Part shown: positions 1 through 9,063 of the stretch, piece by piece
Layout of the letters: every line of letters begins with the position of its first letter
How positions within the stretch are numbered: the stretch's first letter is position 1
Assembly: GCA_902489945.1 (NCBI GenBank)
Contig: CABUBZ010000007.1
Location: forward strand, 1-45,780
Source of the DNA: an uncultured Collinsella sp.
GTDB taxonomy: Bacteria; Actinomycetota; Coriobacteriia; Coriobacteriales; Coriobacteriaceae
Length of the DNA stretch: 45,780 bases
Reading direction: 5' to 3'
The notes under the pieces: model-generated
Database searches by the model: none
What the model was told of the DNA's origin: nothing
The model's input: the letters and a program-made list of their open reading frames with translations, nothing else
Made by a program: the position numbers and the translations under genes

Positions 1-284
1 CCGGCGCTGCCGGCATAGCCACCGCCATAAGTCGAAGCCGTCGGTGCACCGGCAAAGGGATTACCCGACCGCATGGCGTCGTAACGCGCACGCTTCTGCT
101 CGTCCGAAAGCACGGCGTAGGCCTCGGAAACCTCTTTAAACTTCTCCTCGGCATCCGGCTCTTTATTGACGTCCGGATGGAGCTTGCGGGCCTTTTGTTG
201 GAAGGCCTTTTGAATATCACGCGAGGTGGCGTCCTTGGAGACACCCAAAATCTCGTAGTAATCTTTTTCGTTCATCGTCGCCAT
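1..284 (-). CDS. dnaJ: J-domain co-chaperone (DnaJ family), 3' part missing
   Basis: Partial gene running off the left edge; 94 residues are visible. They form a complete J domain (residues about 7-75) with the HPD motif that stimulates the ATPase of DnaK, in the context KLHPDVN, followed by a Gly-rich stretch. The start is ATG at 284, because AGGAGG lies 9 nt upstream; a second ATG at 275 is possible but worse placed. The partner would be DnaK in the cytoplasm. A position after lepA and hemW is common for heat-shock genes. The zinc-finger and C-terminal domains are outside the window, so this could be DnaJ proper or a CbpA-like protein; the gene symbol is tentative. Confidence 0.85.
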   Translation of the reverse strand, partial: MATMNEKDYYEILGVSKDATSRDIQKAFQQKARKLHPDVNKEPDAEEKFKEVSEAYAVLSDEQKRARYDAMRSGNPFAGAPTASTYGGGYAGSA

Positions 285-342
285 GCGCGGCAACCTCCTG
301 CTCACAGCAGCGTATATATTGCGGTAATTCTACCCGAGCGGC

Positions 343-1575
343 CTAGGCTAGACCCCAAAACAGCTCGAACAGCATATTTCCATCGAGCCAGCCCAGGTGG
401 GTCGGCGCTAAACGGGCGCGGGCGCGACCTGCGATAACGTCTTTTGAGGTGACGCGCCCCGCATGTCCTTCAACATGATCGGGCACCCAGGTGGCAAGGC
501 CCAACTCGAGCGCACGGTCGCAGGCCGCCGCCAGTTCGTCTGCAGCAATCACGCTTGCCGAGTGAACCAACAGTTCGGGCCCAATGCCACGCGTCATGCG
601 GCAGGCGAGCATCAAATCCTCGGCCGCCGCCTCGCGATGCGACAGGTACTCGGCCTCAAACGCTGTAGCGCCATCGTCACGTTGCACCAGTCGCACGCGA
701 TGCGCATCGCCACGAGCGGGAACGTCAGGAAACAGCCCGGCCAAGCGATCGAAATCCTCGGCATCGAGCATACCCGCGGCAGAACGACCCAAACCCAAAT
801 AGCCCTGTCCGGTCCAATAGGCAATGTTGTGGGCGCATTCATGCCCATCGAGCGCGTAGCTCGCCACCTCATACGGATGATAGCCGGCCGCACCCAGGCG
901 CTCACGCCCCGCGTCCATGCACGAAGCCTGAAAATCCTCATCGGGCTCGAGCGACTCGTCACGGCACGCCATGCGATAAAGGGGCGTCCCCTCCTCAAGC
1001 GTGAGCGGGTAGACCGAAACATGATGCGGAGCCGCCGCCAGCACGCCATCGAGCGTGCGCTTCCAACTCGCTGCGGTCTGCCCGGGAAGTCCGCACATAA
1101 GGTCGCACGACACGTCAAGCCCAGCGTTCTTGACCGTCGCGATGGCGGCGAGCGCCCGATCGGCATCGTGAATACGGCCGATGGCGGTAAGTTCGGTGTT
1201 ATCGAGCGTTTGCACGCCCAGAGAGACGCGTGTGACACCAACCTTGGCAAGCGCAGCGGCAAGCTCGGCGGTCAGCGACTCAGGATTGGCCTCGCAGGTA
1301 AACTCAACAGGGGCGCACGACGCACGAATACGCCGCGCCAGCTCCACCAAGCGCTCCCCCGCCAGCGACGGCGTACCGCCGCCAACATAGACAGTGCGGA
1401 TCTGGTCAAGGGCCCCAGCTTTGCCAAAAGCATCGAGGCGCGCGTACAGCTGCTCAAAATAGGCATCGAACGCAGCGCTCAGGTCGCACGGAGCAAAACT
1501 GCGCGAGTCAAAGTCGCAATAGCGGCATTTATGAGCGCAAAACGGCACGTGGACATACAGCGCGGTAACGGCCAC
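343..1575 (-). CDS. hemW: radical SAM protein HemW (heme chaperone, coproporphyrinogen III oxidase-like)
   Basis: 410 residues. The N-terminus carries the radical SAM cluster motif CxxxCxxC as CAHKCRYCD, followed by GGGTPS and the HemW-type C-terminal domain. HemW proteins were long annotated as oxygen-independent coproporphyrinogen oxidase but are now thought to bind and insert heme; the motif alone does not decide between these. The start is GTG at 1575 with GGAGG 7 nt upstream, inside the end of dusB, whose TAA ends at 1578. The 2-nt spacing means lepA-dusB-hemW are probably one transcript. The lepA-hemW pairing is common in bacteria and supports HemW rather than HemN. Confidence 0.9.
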   Translation of the reverse strand: MAVTALYVHVPFCAHKCRYCDFDSRSFAPCDLSAAFDAYFEQLYARLDAFGKAGALDQIRTVYVGGGTPSLAGERLVELARRIRASCAPVEFTCEANPESLTAELAAALAKVGVTRVSLGVQTLDNTELTAIGRIHDADRALAAIATVKNAGLDVSCDLMCGLPGQTAASWKRTLDGVLAAAPHHVSVYPLTLEEGTPLYRMACRDESLEPDEDFQASCMDAGRERLGAAGYHPYEVASYALDGHECAHNIAYWTGQGYLGLGRSAAGMLDAEDFDRLAGLFPDVPARGDAHRVRLVQRDDGATAFEAEYLSHREAAAEDLMLACRMTRGIGPELLVHSASVIAADELAAACDRALELGLATWVPDHVEGHAGRVTSKDVIAGRARARLAPTHLGWLDGNMLFELFWGLA

Positions 1576-1577
1576 CC

Positions 1578-2621
1578 TTAAGCCTCCAGCGGATGAGGGG
1601 GCACCGATTCGCCGGCGGCAAGTGCGGCCTCGCAGGCCACCACATCGCGCTCGATCTCATCGACCAGCGCCATAAACTCCTCGTATGTGGAACAGCGCAC
1701 CACATGGGCACGCCAAGCGGCAGCATGGGGCATGCCTTTTAAGTACCAGCTTGCGTACGTACGTGCACGCGACATGAGCGGCAGGAGCTCATGCGTCAGC
1801 GTTAGGTGCTCACGCAGGGCGTCTAGGCGCTCGACGGAGCTGCGCACCGGCACCGGTACGCCATCGAGCGCAAGGGCTCGAGCATCGCCAAAGACCCAGG
1901 GATTACCGTAGATACCGCGCGCGATAAACACCGCGCTGGCACCCGAGCCTTGCAGATGCTCAGCAGCGTCCTCGGCCGAGAACACATCGCCCGAACCAAT
2001 CACGGGAATCTCGACAGCGTCGGCCACCTCATCGACGACCGACCAATCGGCCTGCCCCGTATAGAGCTGCGTGGCGCAACGACCATGCACCGCCACCGCG
2101 GCGGCACCGGCGCCTTCGAGCATCTGGGCAAACGTCGCGGCATTGCGGTCCTCGGCATAAAAGCCCTTGCGAATCTTGACGGTCACGGGCACGTGTGCCG
2201 CACCCACCGTGGCCTCGACGATCTTCTCCGCCAGGTCGGGCGTGCGCATGAGCGCCGAGCCTTCGCCCTTGGTAACGACCTTGCGGGCGGGGCATGCCAT
2301 GTTGATATCGATGAGCGACAGGCGATCGCCCACACGCTCCTCGACGGCGGCGACGGCGCTCGCAAACTGATCGGGCTTGGAGCCAAAGAGCTGCACGCAA
2401 ATCTGCTGCTCCTCGTCGGCCGGTAGCACCAGGCGCCAGGTCTTGTTGCTGGCATAGGCAAGGCCCGCCACGCTCACCATCTCGCTGTAGGCAAGGTTGG
2501 CACCGCGGCGGCGGCACATGATGCGGTAGGCAGGGTCGGTCACGCCCGCCATGGGAGCCATAAGGAACGGCTGCTCGGCATAGGCACCCAGCAGCCGCTT
2601 GCTGTATTCAGAAAGCGCCAT
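1578..2621 (-). CDS. dusB: tRNA-dihydrouridine synthase, DusB type
   Basis: 347 residues. The FMN-dependent TIM-barrel enzyme reduces uridine to dihydrouridine in the tRNA D-loop. Seen in the sequence: the N-terminal substrate/FMN segment FLMAPMAGVTDPAYR, the DINMACPARKVV motif with the catalytic Cys, VTVKIRKGF, AVHGRCATQLYTG, and the phosphate-binding IPVIGSGDV. Length fits the family. The start is ATG at 2621, 2 nt after the lepA stop codon, with only a weak ribosome site (GAG within the lepA end), which suggests coupling to lepA translation. Whether it is strictly DusB rather than another Dus paralogue is inferred from the bacterial-wide conserved motifs. Confidence 0.92.
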   Translation of the reverse strand: MALSEYSKRLLGAYAEQPFLMAPMAGVTDPAYRIMCRRRGANLAYSEMVSVAGLAYASNKTWRLVLPADEEQQICVQLFGSKPDQFASAVAAVEERVGDRLSLIDINMACPARKVVTKGEGSALMRTPDLAEKIVEATVGAAHVPVTVKIRKGFYAEDRNAATFAQMLEGAGAAAVAVHGRCATQLYTGQADWSVVDEVADAVEIPVIGSGDVFSAEDAAEHLQGSGASAVFIARGIYGNPWVFGDARALALDGVPVPVRSSVERLDALREHLTLTHELLPLMSRARTYASWYLKGMPHAAAWRAHVVRCSTYEEFMALVDEIERDVVACEAALAAGESVPPHPLEA

Positions 2622-2625
2622 GGAC

Positions 2626-4437
2626 CTACTCGTCCACCTTGAGGATCGCCATAAACGCCTCCTGCGGGACCTCGACCGATCCGATGGCCTTCATACGCTT
2701 CTTGCCCTCTTTCTGCTTCTCGAGCAGCTTGCGCTTACGCGAGATATCGCCGCCGTAGCACTTAGCAAGAACGTCCTTGCGACGCGCCTTGACGGTGGAA
2801 CGGGCGATGATCTTGTTGCCGATAGCACCCTGGATGGGCACCTCGAACAGCTGACGCGGGATGATCTCCTTGAGCTTGTCGCACAGGCCACGGGCCAGGC
2901 CATATGCCTTGTCCTTATGGACGATAAACGAAAGCGCGTCCACCTCGTCGCCCGAAAGCAAAATATCGAGCTTCACGAGCTCGGAGGGACGGTACTCGTT
3001 GAACTCGTAGTCGAGCGAGGCATAGCCCTTGGTGCGGCTCTTGAGCTGATCGAAGAAGTCCAAGATGAGCTCGGCGAGCGGCATATCGAAGCGCATCTCG
3101 ACCGATTTGCTCGTCAGGTGGATCATGTCGGTTGTGACGCCGCGGTGCTCAATGGCGAGCTGCATGACGGCACCCGTGTACTCAGGCGGGCAGATGATCT
3201 TTGCCTTGAGGTAGGGTTCCTCGATACGATCGATGCGTGTGGCCTCGGGAAGGTCCTGCGGACTGCGGACATCGATCATTTCGCCGTCGGTCTTGTAGAC
3301 GTGATAGTCAACCGAGGGACTCGTGGCAATGAGGTCCAGGTTGAACTCGCGCTCCAGGCGTTCCTTGACGACTTCCATGTGCAGCAGGCCCAGGAAGCCC
3401 ACGCGGAAGCCAAAGCCGAGCGCCACCGAGGTCTCGGGCTCCCACACCAACGACGGGTCGTTGACGTGCAGTTTATCGAGCGCGTCACGCAGGTTCTCGT
3501 AGTCCTTGTTGTCGATCGGGAACAGGCCCGTATAGACCATGGGTTTGGCCTCGCGATAACCGGGAAGCGGCTCGGGGCAGGGGTTCGACGCCCACGTAAG
3601 GGTATCGCCCACGCGAACGGCCTCGGGATCCTTCAAGCCCGTGACCACATATCCGACCTCGCCGACCGTCAGCGCGTCGACCGGGGTCTCGGCAGGACGC
3701 TTGACGCCCACGCCGTCGACCAAAAAGTCGCCCTTGGCTTGCATCATAAGCAGGGTATCGCCCTTTTTGATGGAACCATCGAAGACGCGCACCGTAGCCA
3801 CCACACCGCGATACTCGTCAAAGTACGAATCCAAAATGAGCGCTTTGAGCGGAGCGTTTGCATCGCCCTTAGGCGGCGAAATCAAAAAGACAATGGACTC
3901 CAGCAGATCGTGAATGCCCTCGCCGGTCTTGCCCGAGACGCACACAGCATCATCGGCAGGGATCGCCAGGTCATCCTCGATCTCGGTCTTAACCTCATCG
4001 GGATGGGCCGAGGGCAGGTCGATCTTGTTGATGGCCGGCACAATGTCCAGATTGGCGTTCATGGCGAGCGTCGCGTTGGAAACGGTCTGCGCCTCGACGC
4101 CCTGCGTGGCGTCGACAACGAGTACCGCGCCCTCACAGGCTGCCAGCGAGCGCGAGACCTCATAGGTAAAGTCCACGTGGCCCGGCGTATCGATCAGATT
4201 GAACTGATACGTCTCACCATCGTCGGCGTCATAGGAAACGCGGACGGCATTGGACTTGATCGTAATGCCGCGCTCGCGCTCGATATCCATGGTGTCGAGC
4301 AGCTGCGACTCCATGTCGCGTTCGTCGACGGTATGGGTGAGCTCGAGGATGCGGTCGCTGATCGTGGACTTGCCATGGTCGATATGCGCAACGATCGAGA
4401 AGTTGCGGATGTGGGAAATGTCAATTGAAGTATTCAT
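2626..4437 (-). CDS. lepA: elongation factor 4 (LepA), ribosome back-translocase GTPase
   Basis: 603 residues, the usual LepA length. The protein binds the 70S ribosome and affects translocation and initiation under stress. Visible motifs: G1 AHIDHGKST (residues about 16-24), G2/switch I with RERGIT, G3 DTPGH, G4 NKID, and the LepA-specific C-terminal domain ending GSVEVPQEAFMAIL. The reading frame stays open to 4497, but that extension would run through the rpsT terminator hairpin, so I take ATG at 4437 (MNTSIDISHIRNF). The upstream GGGTAAG is only a modest ribosome site. It heads the lepA-dusB-hemW group. Confidence 0.95.
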   Translation of the reverse strand: MNTSIDISHIRNFSIVAHIDHGKSTISDRILELTHTVDERDMESQLLDTMDIERERGITIKSNAVRVSYDADDGETYQFNLIDTPGHVDFTYEVSRSLAACEGAVLVVDATQGVEAQTVSNATLAMNANLDIVPAINKIDLPSAHPDEVKTEIEDDLAIPADDAVCVSGKTGEGIHDLLESIVFLISPPKGDANAPLKALILDSYFDEYRGVVATVRVFDGSIKKGDTLLMMQAKGDFLVDGVGVKRPAETPVDALTVGEVGYVVTGLKDPEAVRVGDTLTWASNPCPEPLPGYREAKPMVYTGLFPIDNKDYENLRDALDKLHVNDPSLVWEPETSVALGFGFRVGFLGLLHMEVVKERLEREFNLDLIATSPSVDYHVYKTDGEMIDVRSPQDLPEATRIDRIEEPYLKAKIICPPEYTGAVMQLAIEHRGVTTDMIHLTSKSVEMRFDMPLAELILDFFDQLKSRTKGYASLDYEFNEYRPSELVKLDILLSGDEVDALSFIVHKDKAYGLARGLCDKLKEIIPRQLFEVPIQGAIGNKIIARSTVKARRKDVLAKCYGGDISRKRKLLEKQKEGKKRMKAIGSVEVPQEAFMAILKVDE

Positions 4438-4462
4438 GCGGACTATCTTACCCGAGCGGTAC

Positions 4463-4499
4463 AAAAAATGGAGCCTGTTCCATAAAACAGGCTCCATTT
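4463..4499 (-). terminator. Rho-independent terminator after rpsT
   Basis: A perfect 14-bp stem (4466-4479 with 4486-4499) and 6-nt loop is followed, on the - strand, by a run of six T (4463-4468). It lies between rpsT and lepA and so separates the two transcripts; lepA would need its own promoter or readthrough. Confidence 0.9.
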
Positions 4500-4533
4500 A
4501 TGCGCGTAATCTGTGTGGTGTGAAATTTACAAC

Positions 4534-4800
4534 TTAGGCGTTGATGCTGTTCACGAGCTTGGCAAGACCGGACTTGCGGTTGGAAGCCTGGTTCTTGTGG
4601 ATAACATGCTTGGCGGCAGCCATGTCGAGACGCTTGGTGACGGTCTTGAGGGCAGCCTGGGCCTTCTCGGCGTCGCCCTCGGCGACGGCGGACTGGACGT
4701 GCTTGGTCAGCGTCTTGAGCTCGGACTTGACAGCCTTGTTACGCATGCGAGCTGCCTCATTGGTGCGGATACGCTTCTTCTGAGACTTGATGTTTGCCAC
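4534..4800 (-). CDS. rpsT: 30S ribosomal protein S20
   Basis: 88 residues, matching S20 (about 87). The start is GTG at 4800, giving MANIKSQKKRIRTNE, the conserved S20 N-terminus that binds 16S rRNA. An AAAGGA ribosome site lies upstream. The open frame continues to 4869, but that extension has no S20 similarity. The protein is Lys/Arg-rich and largely helical. It is monocistronic: its own candidate promoter and leader are upstream, and a strong terminator follows. Confidence 0.96.
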   Translation of the reverse strand: MANIKSQKKRIRTNEAARMRNKAVKSELKTLTKHVQSAVAEGDAEKAQAALKTVTKRLDMAAAKHVIHKNQASNRKSGLAKLVNSINA

Positions 4801-4827
4801 TTCTGGAGTTCCTTTCGAGTTCCTTGC

Positions 4828-4881
4828 AAAAAATGTATGACACCTCTGAGACACGGTGAGGTCATGCAAGCGCCTACTATA
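4828..4881 (-). promoter_or_regulatory. rpsT promoter -10 and leader hairpin with U-tract
   Basis: On the - strand, TGCTATAGT (extended -10, hexamer 4876-4881) is followed by a hairpin at 4838-4864 (TGACCTC pairing with GAGG-TG-TCA) and then six T at 4828-4833, all upstream of the rpsT ribosome site. This has the order promoter, terminator-like hairpin, ribosome site. It may be an attenuator for S20 synthesis. Alternatively the hairpin ends holA transcripts and the promoter call is wrong. No convincing -35 is seen. Confidence 0.45.
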
Positions 4882-4933
4882 GCACGCTCCCTCTCAAAGG
4901 GATAGAACGAATTTGTCAAATAGGCAGGTATCA

Positions 4934-5896
4934 TCACGATTTTCTCAAGATGTTCGTAATCCAGAGCAAAAGCGCCGTCTGAGAATCGGCCGAACCCTTG
5001 AGCGCGAGCTCCACATCGACCGCACCCTCGAGCGCTGCGACGAGCTCGGTCATCGAAAAACGACGCGCCCAGGTAAGGTGATTCTTGACCTGCCAGGACT
5101 GGAGCTTGAGCGTTGCGGCCAGCTCGCGACCCTGCCCACGCGCGTCGAGCGCCTTGGCGACGATAAGCTCGCGAATGCGACCGCACAGCAATGTGTAAGT
5201 CCACACGTAGCTCTTGGAGGGCAGGAGCTTAAAGAGCTCGAGCGAACGCCGCATATCGCGAGCCGAGACGGCGTTGAGGAAGTCCCAGGGTTGGATCTCG
5301 GCCGTACGTACAATCCAGCGCTCAACATCGGCAAGTTCAATCTGGGGCGACTCGACCATCTGAGCAAGCTTAGCCAAGTCGTTATCGAGCATGCGCGTGT
5401 TTTCGCCCGAACGCGAGACGAGCTCCTCGGCGGCCGCCGTCGAAATCGACTTACCGCGCTGCGTCGCCATCTGCTGAACACGGCGCGGCAGTTCCCAGCG
5501 CTTGGTACCCGAGCAATCGACGATAGCCTTCTTGTCGATCTTGGCGATTGCCTTATACAGGCGCGTCTTCTTGGCAAGTGAGTCGGCGATGATGAGGCAG
5601 ACCGTTGTTGGGCTGGGACTCGCCAGATACCCAACGAGCGGCTCCGAGACCGCCTTGGCGAGCTTTGAGCAGCCATCGAGGATTACCAGACGAAACTCGC
5701 TGCCCATCGGAAAGGTGTTAAGCGATCCGATAATGGACTCGATATCGGGGTCCTTGGTCATGTCTCGCTCGTCGAGGTTGAACTCGACCATACCCGATTT
5801 TTCCAGACGCGCTTTCATACGCGAGACGGCGTGGTCGCGCTTAACTCCGTCGGTACCGACGATCAGATATGCCGGCAGCAAACCGGTTTCGGACAT
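4934..5896 (-). CDS. holA: DNA polymerase III subunit delta (clamp loader)
   Basis: 320 residues. Delta opens the beta sliding clamp as part of the clamp-loader complex. The sequence has the weak but typical pattern of HolA: PAYLIVGTDGVKRDHAVSRM at the N-terminus, a Rossmann-like AAA+ core without a functional Walker A, and the C-terminal helical collar ending ALLLWITNILRK. The start is ATG at 5896 (MSETGLLPAYL), with GGGAGGGG 6 nt upstream; the longer frame to 5959 lacks a ribosome site. It follows comEC with a 78-nt gap, the common comEC-holA-rpsT order. Confidence 0.9.
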   Translation of the reverse strand: MSETGLLPAYLIVGTDGVKRDHAVSRMKARLEKSGMVEFNLDERDMTKDPDIESIIGSLNTFPMGSEFRLVILDGCSKLAKAVSEPLVGYLASPSPTTVCLIIADSLAKKTRLYKAIAKIDKKAIVDCSGTKRWELPRRVQQMATQRGKSISTAAAEELVSRSGENTRMLDNDLAKLAQMVESPQIELADVERWIVRTAEIQPWDFLNAVSARDMRRSLELFKLLPSKSYVWTYTLLCGRIRELIVAKALDARGQGRELAATLKLQSWQVKNHLTWARRFSMTELVAALEGAVDVELALKGSADSQTALLLWITNILRKS

Positions 5897-5974
5897 TGCG
5901 CTCCCCTCCCGCAGGCCTTCGTATTCGTTCCGTGCCATTCTAGCCCAGGGGCCCACCACACGCCAACGACGTCG

Positions 5975-8278
5975 TCACGGTCGCTGGCATCGCATCGCAA
6001 AGCCATTCGCAGTCGGTGTGACGGTGATGTCGCCGTGTTCGATGGTACACGCGAACACACCACCCGCTTCCTTAACGGCATCGATGCAGGCATCGGACGG
6101 ATGGCCGTATCGATTCCCCTCACCGGCGCTTGCGAGGGAAAGCTCGGGCTTCAGGACGTCCAGCAACTCGCCATCGACTGAAACCTTGGAGCCGTGATGC
6201 CCAAGTTTAAGGACATCGATATCCCCCACCTCCTGCACGAATTCCCGCTCTTGGTCGAGCTCGGCATCACCGGTGAGAAGTATTCGCAGGCCCTTGCCTT
6301 CCTGAACATAAGAGAGCAGCAGGACAAGCGAGTCCTCATTTCCCTCGCCATCCACGAACTCGAATGGCCACATCACGCGAGCGCAAAATGAGCCGATGTC
6401 GACCGTATCCCCACGGCGCACCTGCCGATACTCCACGCCAGGTCGGTTCAATACCTCGGCAGGAGCATCCTCCAGCGCATCCGCCGCCACGGCAATCGTT
6501 CCGACCGAAAACTGTTCGAGCACGGCAGGCAAACCACCCCAGTGGTCCTCATCCCAATGCGTCACAAAGACGGCATCGATATGGTGCACGTTATTGCGAA
6601 CCAACGCCGCAACCACACGCTCGTCGAGCCCGCAGTCGACGAGAGCTACTGCGCCGCCTTGGCGGATAAGAATCGCATCGGCCTGGCCCACATCGAGCAC
6701 CGTCACCGAAGGCGGAGCGAATCGATCCCAATAGACGTACGGAATCGCAGCCAAGAGCATCAGGCATGCAAGCCCCACCGCCATAGGACGTGCACGGGAA
6801 CGCGGCCACCAGACCAGCAGAACCGCCAGAAAACACGGCACTAGGTAAATCCACATGCTATCGGGCGGCACGCTCACGTATGCACCCGGCACGGCGGCAA
6901 ACAGCTGCTCGAAGAACAGCGCGCAACGGGCGGCAATCATGGGCACAACGAGCGCCCAAGTCCGCAACGGTTCCACGAGCGAAAAGGGAACTAGCACGAT
7001 CGACACAGCAAGCAGTACGCTCACCACCGGACCGATGCCCGCATTTGCCAACGGAGCAATGAGCGAGAATGTACCGAAGGCAGGAATGGTAATGGGAAGT
7101 GTCGCCAACTGCGAGCACAGCGTGACGGAAAGCATGCCGGCAACGCCCGATGGCACACCCAGCTCACCCAAAGCGTAGGTCGCATAGGGGCAAAAGCACA
7201 GAATGGCTAAGACGCTGGCACACGAGAGTTGAAAGCCCATCTCGAACAGCACCGTCGGCCGCAGTAGCAAAAAGATGGACATGGTTACGAAGAGTGCCGA
7301 AAGGCCGTGCCGACGACGCCCCGCGCCGTTTACGACAAGCGTCACGAACACCATGCAGCACGCGCGCACGGCCGAGGGAGACGCGCCCGTAAAGGCAGCG
7401 TAGCCCACAAGCGTTATCGCCAATATTGCCCGCTGAAGACCACGTGAGCACCGAGTCTTTTGCAATACACCCTCGATTACAAACCCCACGATAGCCAAAT
7501 GGCTGCCCGAGACTGCGATAAGATGCGCCGTTCCCGTCACCGAAAACCAGTCGCCCGCCGGCTGGGCGCGCAGCTCGGCCGAACGACCGCAGACGACTCC
7601 AGCTATGAGCGCACGCGCCGGGTCGGTCGCAGGCGAGATGGACGCAAGCAGCCCATTTCGCAGTCGAAGCAGCGGCCCCGGAGAGCCCTCGTCGACCGAC
7701 ACCAACCGGATGACCATCACTTTTCGGAGCTCGCCTCGAAGCACGCGTGAGCGCCCATACGCATCGTTCTCAAAACGTAAAACGTGACCGATAACACGCA
7801 CGTGCACCCCGACCTTGAGCTCACGATCACACGATAGGCGAACCGTTGCCAAGTTCTTGCCGTCCGCGCGTGCCTCGCAGGTATAGGAATACACGTCGTC
7901 GTTTATGGATGGGTCACCCTGCACGACAAACTCGAGACTGCTTGCCGCTCGACCGTCGAGCGTCTTCGCGGCACTGAGCACACCCACGGCCCACCACTCC
8001 GAGACGACCGCTCCCGCCACGAGGCCGACGGACACGGCATACAGCCACCGCTTCAAAGGGACAAGCCGCGCACAAGATTGAGCCAGCACAACGAATACCG
8101 CCGCCGCAACGGAAATGGCCCATAGCGGCCCGACCGCCGTCGCCCGCTCTGTCAGCAGCGCATCAGCGGCCATGTTGAGCACCAAGGCGCAGCTCATGCA
8201 CATGCCGGCACACAGGGCCATCGTCCACGGAATCAGGGGTCGCGGAGGCATCACGTGCTCGCGCTCGGTCGCGCTCAT
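5975..8278 (-). CDS. comEC: ComEC, DNA-uptake channel for natural transformation
   Basis: 767 residues; an inner-membrane channel that carries single-stranded DNA into the cytoplasm. The first third has several hydrophobic helices and a soluble DUF4131-like domain, then the multi-helix Competence core (signature TAHLIAVSGSHLAIVGF). From about residue 525 there is a metallo-beta-lactamase-like domain with DVGQADAILI, THWDEDHWGG (about 573-582) and LGHHGS, thought to degrade or thread the non-transported strand. Metal-binding residues are intact. The start is ATG at 8278, overlapping the comEA stop as ATGA, so translation is coupled. Length and domains indicate a complete, probably functional gene. 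Confidence 0.94.
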   Translation of the reverse strand: MSATEREHVMPPRPLIPWTMALCAGMCMSCALVLNMAADALLTERATAVGPLWAISVAAAVFVVLAQSCARLVPLKRWLYAVSVGLVAGAVVSEWWAVGVLSAAKTLDGRAASSLEFVVQGDPSINDDVYSYTCEARADGKNLATVRLSCDRELKVGVHVRVIGHVLRFENDAYGRSRVLRGELRKVMVIRLVSVDEGSPGPLLRLRNGLLASISPATDPARALIAGVVCGRSAELRAQPAGDWFSVTGTAHLIAVSGSHLAIVGFVIEGVLQKTRCSRGLQRAILAITLVGYAAFTGASPSAVRACCMVFVTLVVNGAGRRRHGLSALFVTMSIFLLLRPTVLFEMGFQLSCASVLAILCFCPYATYALGELGVPSGVAGMLSVTLCSQLATLPITIPAFGTFSLIAPLANAGIGPVVSVLLAVSIVLVPFSLVEPLRTWALVVPMIAARCALFFEQLFAAVPGAYVSVPPDSMWIYLVPCFLAVLLVWWPRSRARPMAVGLACLMLLAAIPYVYWDRFAPPSVTVLDVGQADAILIRQGGAVALVDCGLDERVVAALVRNNVHHIDAVFVTHWDEDHWGGLPAVLEQFSVGTIAVAADALEDAPAEVLNRPGVEYRQVRRGDTVDIGSFCARVMWPFEFVDGEGNEDSLVLLLSYVQEGKGLRILLTGDAELDQEREFVQEVGDIDVLKLGHHGSKVSVDGELLDVLKPELSLASAGEGNRYGHPSDACIDAVKEAGGVFACTIEHGDITVTPTANGFAMRCQRP

Positions 8279-8988
8279 ACGCAGATGCAATCTTTGATTT
8301 TGGCAAGCTTCTTCTCGCCGATTCCCGGCACACGCATCAGATCGTCAACCGAAGCAAAAGCACCGTTCTTTGTCCGCTCATCGATAATCGACTGTGCCAT
8401 TGAGGGACCGATTCCCGAGAGCGTCTGCAGCTCTGCCGAGCTTGCCGTATTAATGTTTACTAGGCCTGTTGCGCCACCGACGCCTGATGATGCGGAAGTC
8501 CCACCATCAACACCGGCTTCCGCAATGGACGCCTGCTGCTCCCCTACCGTTGGAACGTGAATTTTTTGTCCATCAGTGACCTTGGATGCACGATTAAGCC
8601 CCGTAACGTCTGCTTCGGGCGCCAGCCCGCCGGCGGCATCAATCGCCTGAGCCACCCGCGCCCCGTCTTTGAGGCGATATACACCGGGTGACACCACGGC
8701 GCCATCAACATCGACATAGACCTCTGCCGCGGCAGACGCCTTAGGCGAAGAGCCTTCGGATGTCTTTCCGCTCGAAGCATCGCCGGATCCCGGCTCCACT
8801 AACGTGCCCGAACCATCAGTGCGCTCAAACGACACACCGCCGGCACCGCCGCCAAGGTTCGCCATCGCCAGCCCACTCGCCATCGCAATGACGACCAGTA
8901 TCGCCATCACCACTGCCTTATGACCGAGCAGTTTGCCCGCCCAGCGGTCCATCTTTTTGACTCGTTCGTGTTGTTCGCGCTGCGCCAT
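8275..8988 (-). CDS. comEA: ComEA, membrane-anchored DNA-binding receptor
   Basis: 237 residues. An N-terminal membrane helix (about residues 22-42) follows a basic cytoplasmic stretch. It is followed by a Ser/Gly/Thr-rich linker, a SLBB-like domain (VYVDVDGAVVSPGVYRL ... KIHVP) and a C-terminal helix-hairpin-helix pair (VNINTASSAELQTLSGIG and DDLMRVPGIGEKKLAKI). This is the classic ComEA layout: it captures double-stranded DNA outside the membrane and hands it to ComEC. The start is ATG at 8988 with GGAGG 7 nt upstream; the longer frame to 9066 lacks a ribosome site. It is the first gene of comEA-comEC-holA, with the conserved 20-nt element 75 nt upstream. Confidence 0.94.
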   Translation of the reverse strand: MAQREQHERVKKMDRWAGKLLGHKAVVMAILVVIAMASGLAMANLGGGAGGVSFERTDGSGTLVEPGSGDASSGKTSEGSSPKASAAAEVYVDVDGAVVSPGVYRLKDGARVAQAIDAAGGLAPEADVTGLNRASKVTDGQKIHVPTVGEQQASIAEAGVDGGTSASSGVGGATGLVNINTASSAELQTLSGIGPSMAQSIIDERTKNGAFASVDDLMRVPGIGEKKLAKIKDCICV

Positions 8989-9063
8989 AGCAAAACCTCC
9001 CAACACCATCGTGTCAGGAAAGGAGCTCCGCAACAGCCACGCCCCAAAACCGGTTTTCGCGGT

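Noticed and set aside
2599..4428. 609-codon + strand frame antisense to lepA
   Set aside because: No recognisable protein; it mirrors the third-position GC bias of lepA, which is clearly real.
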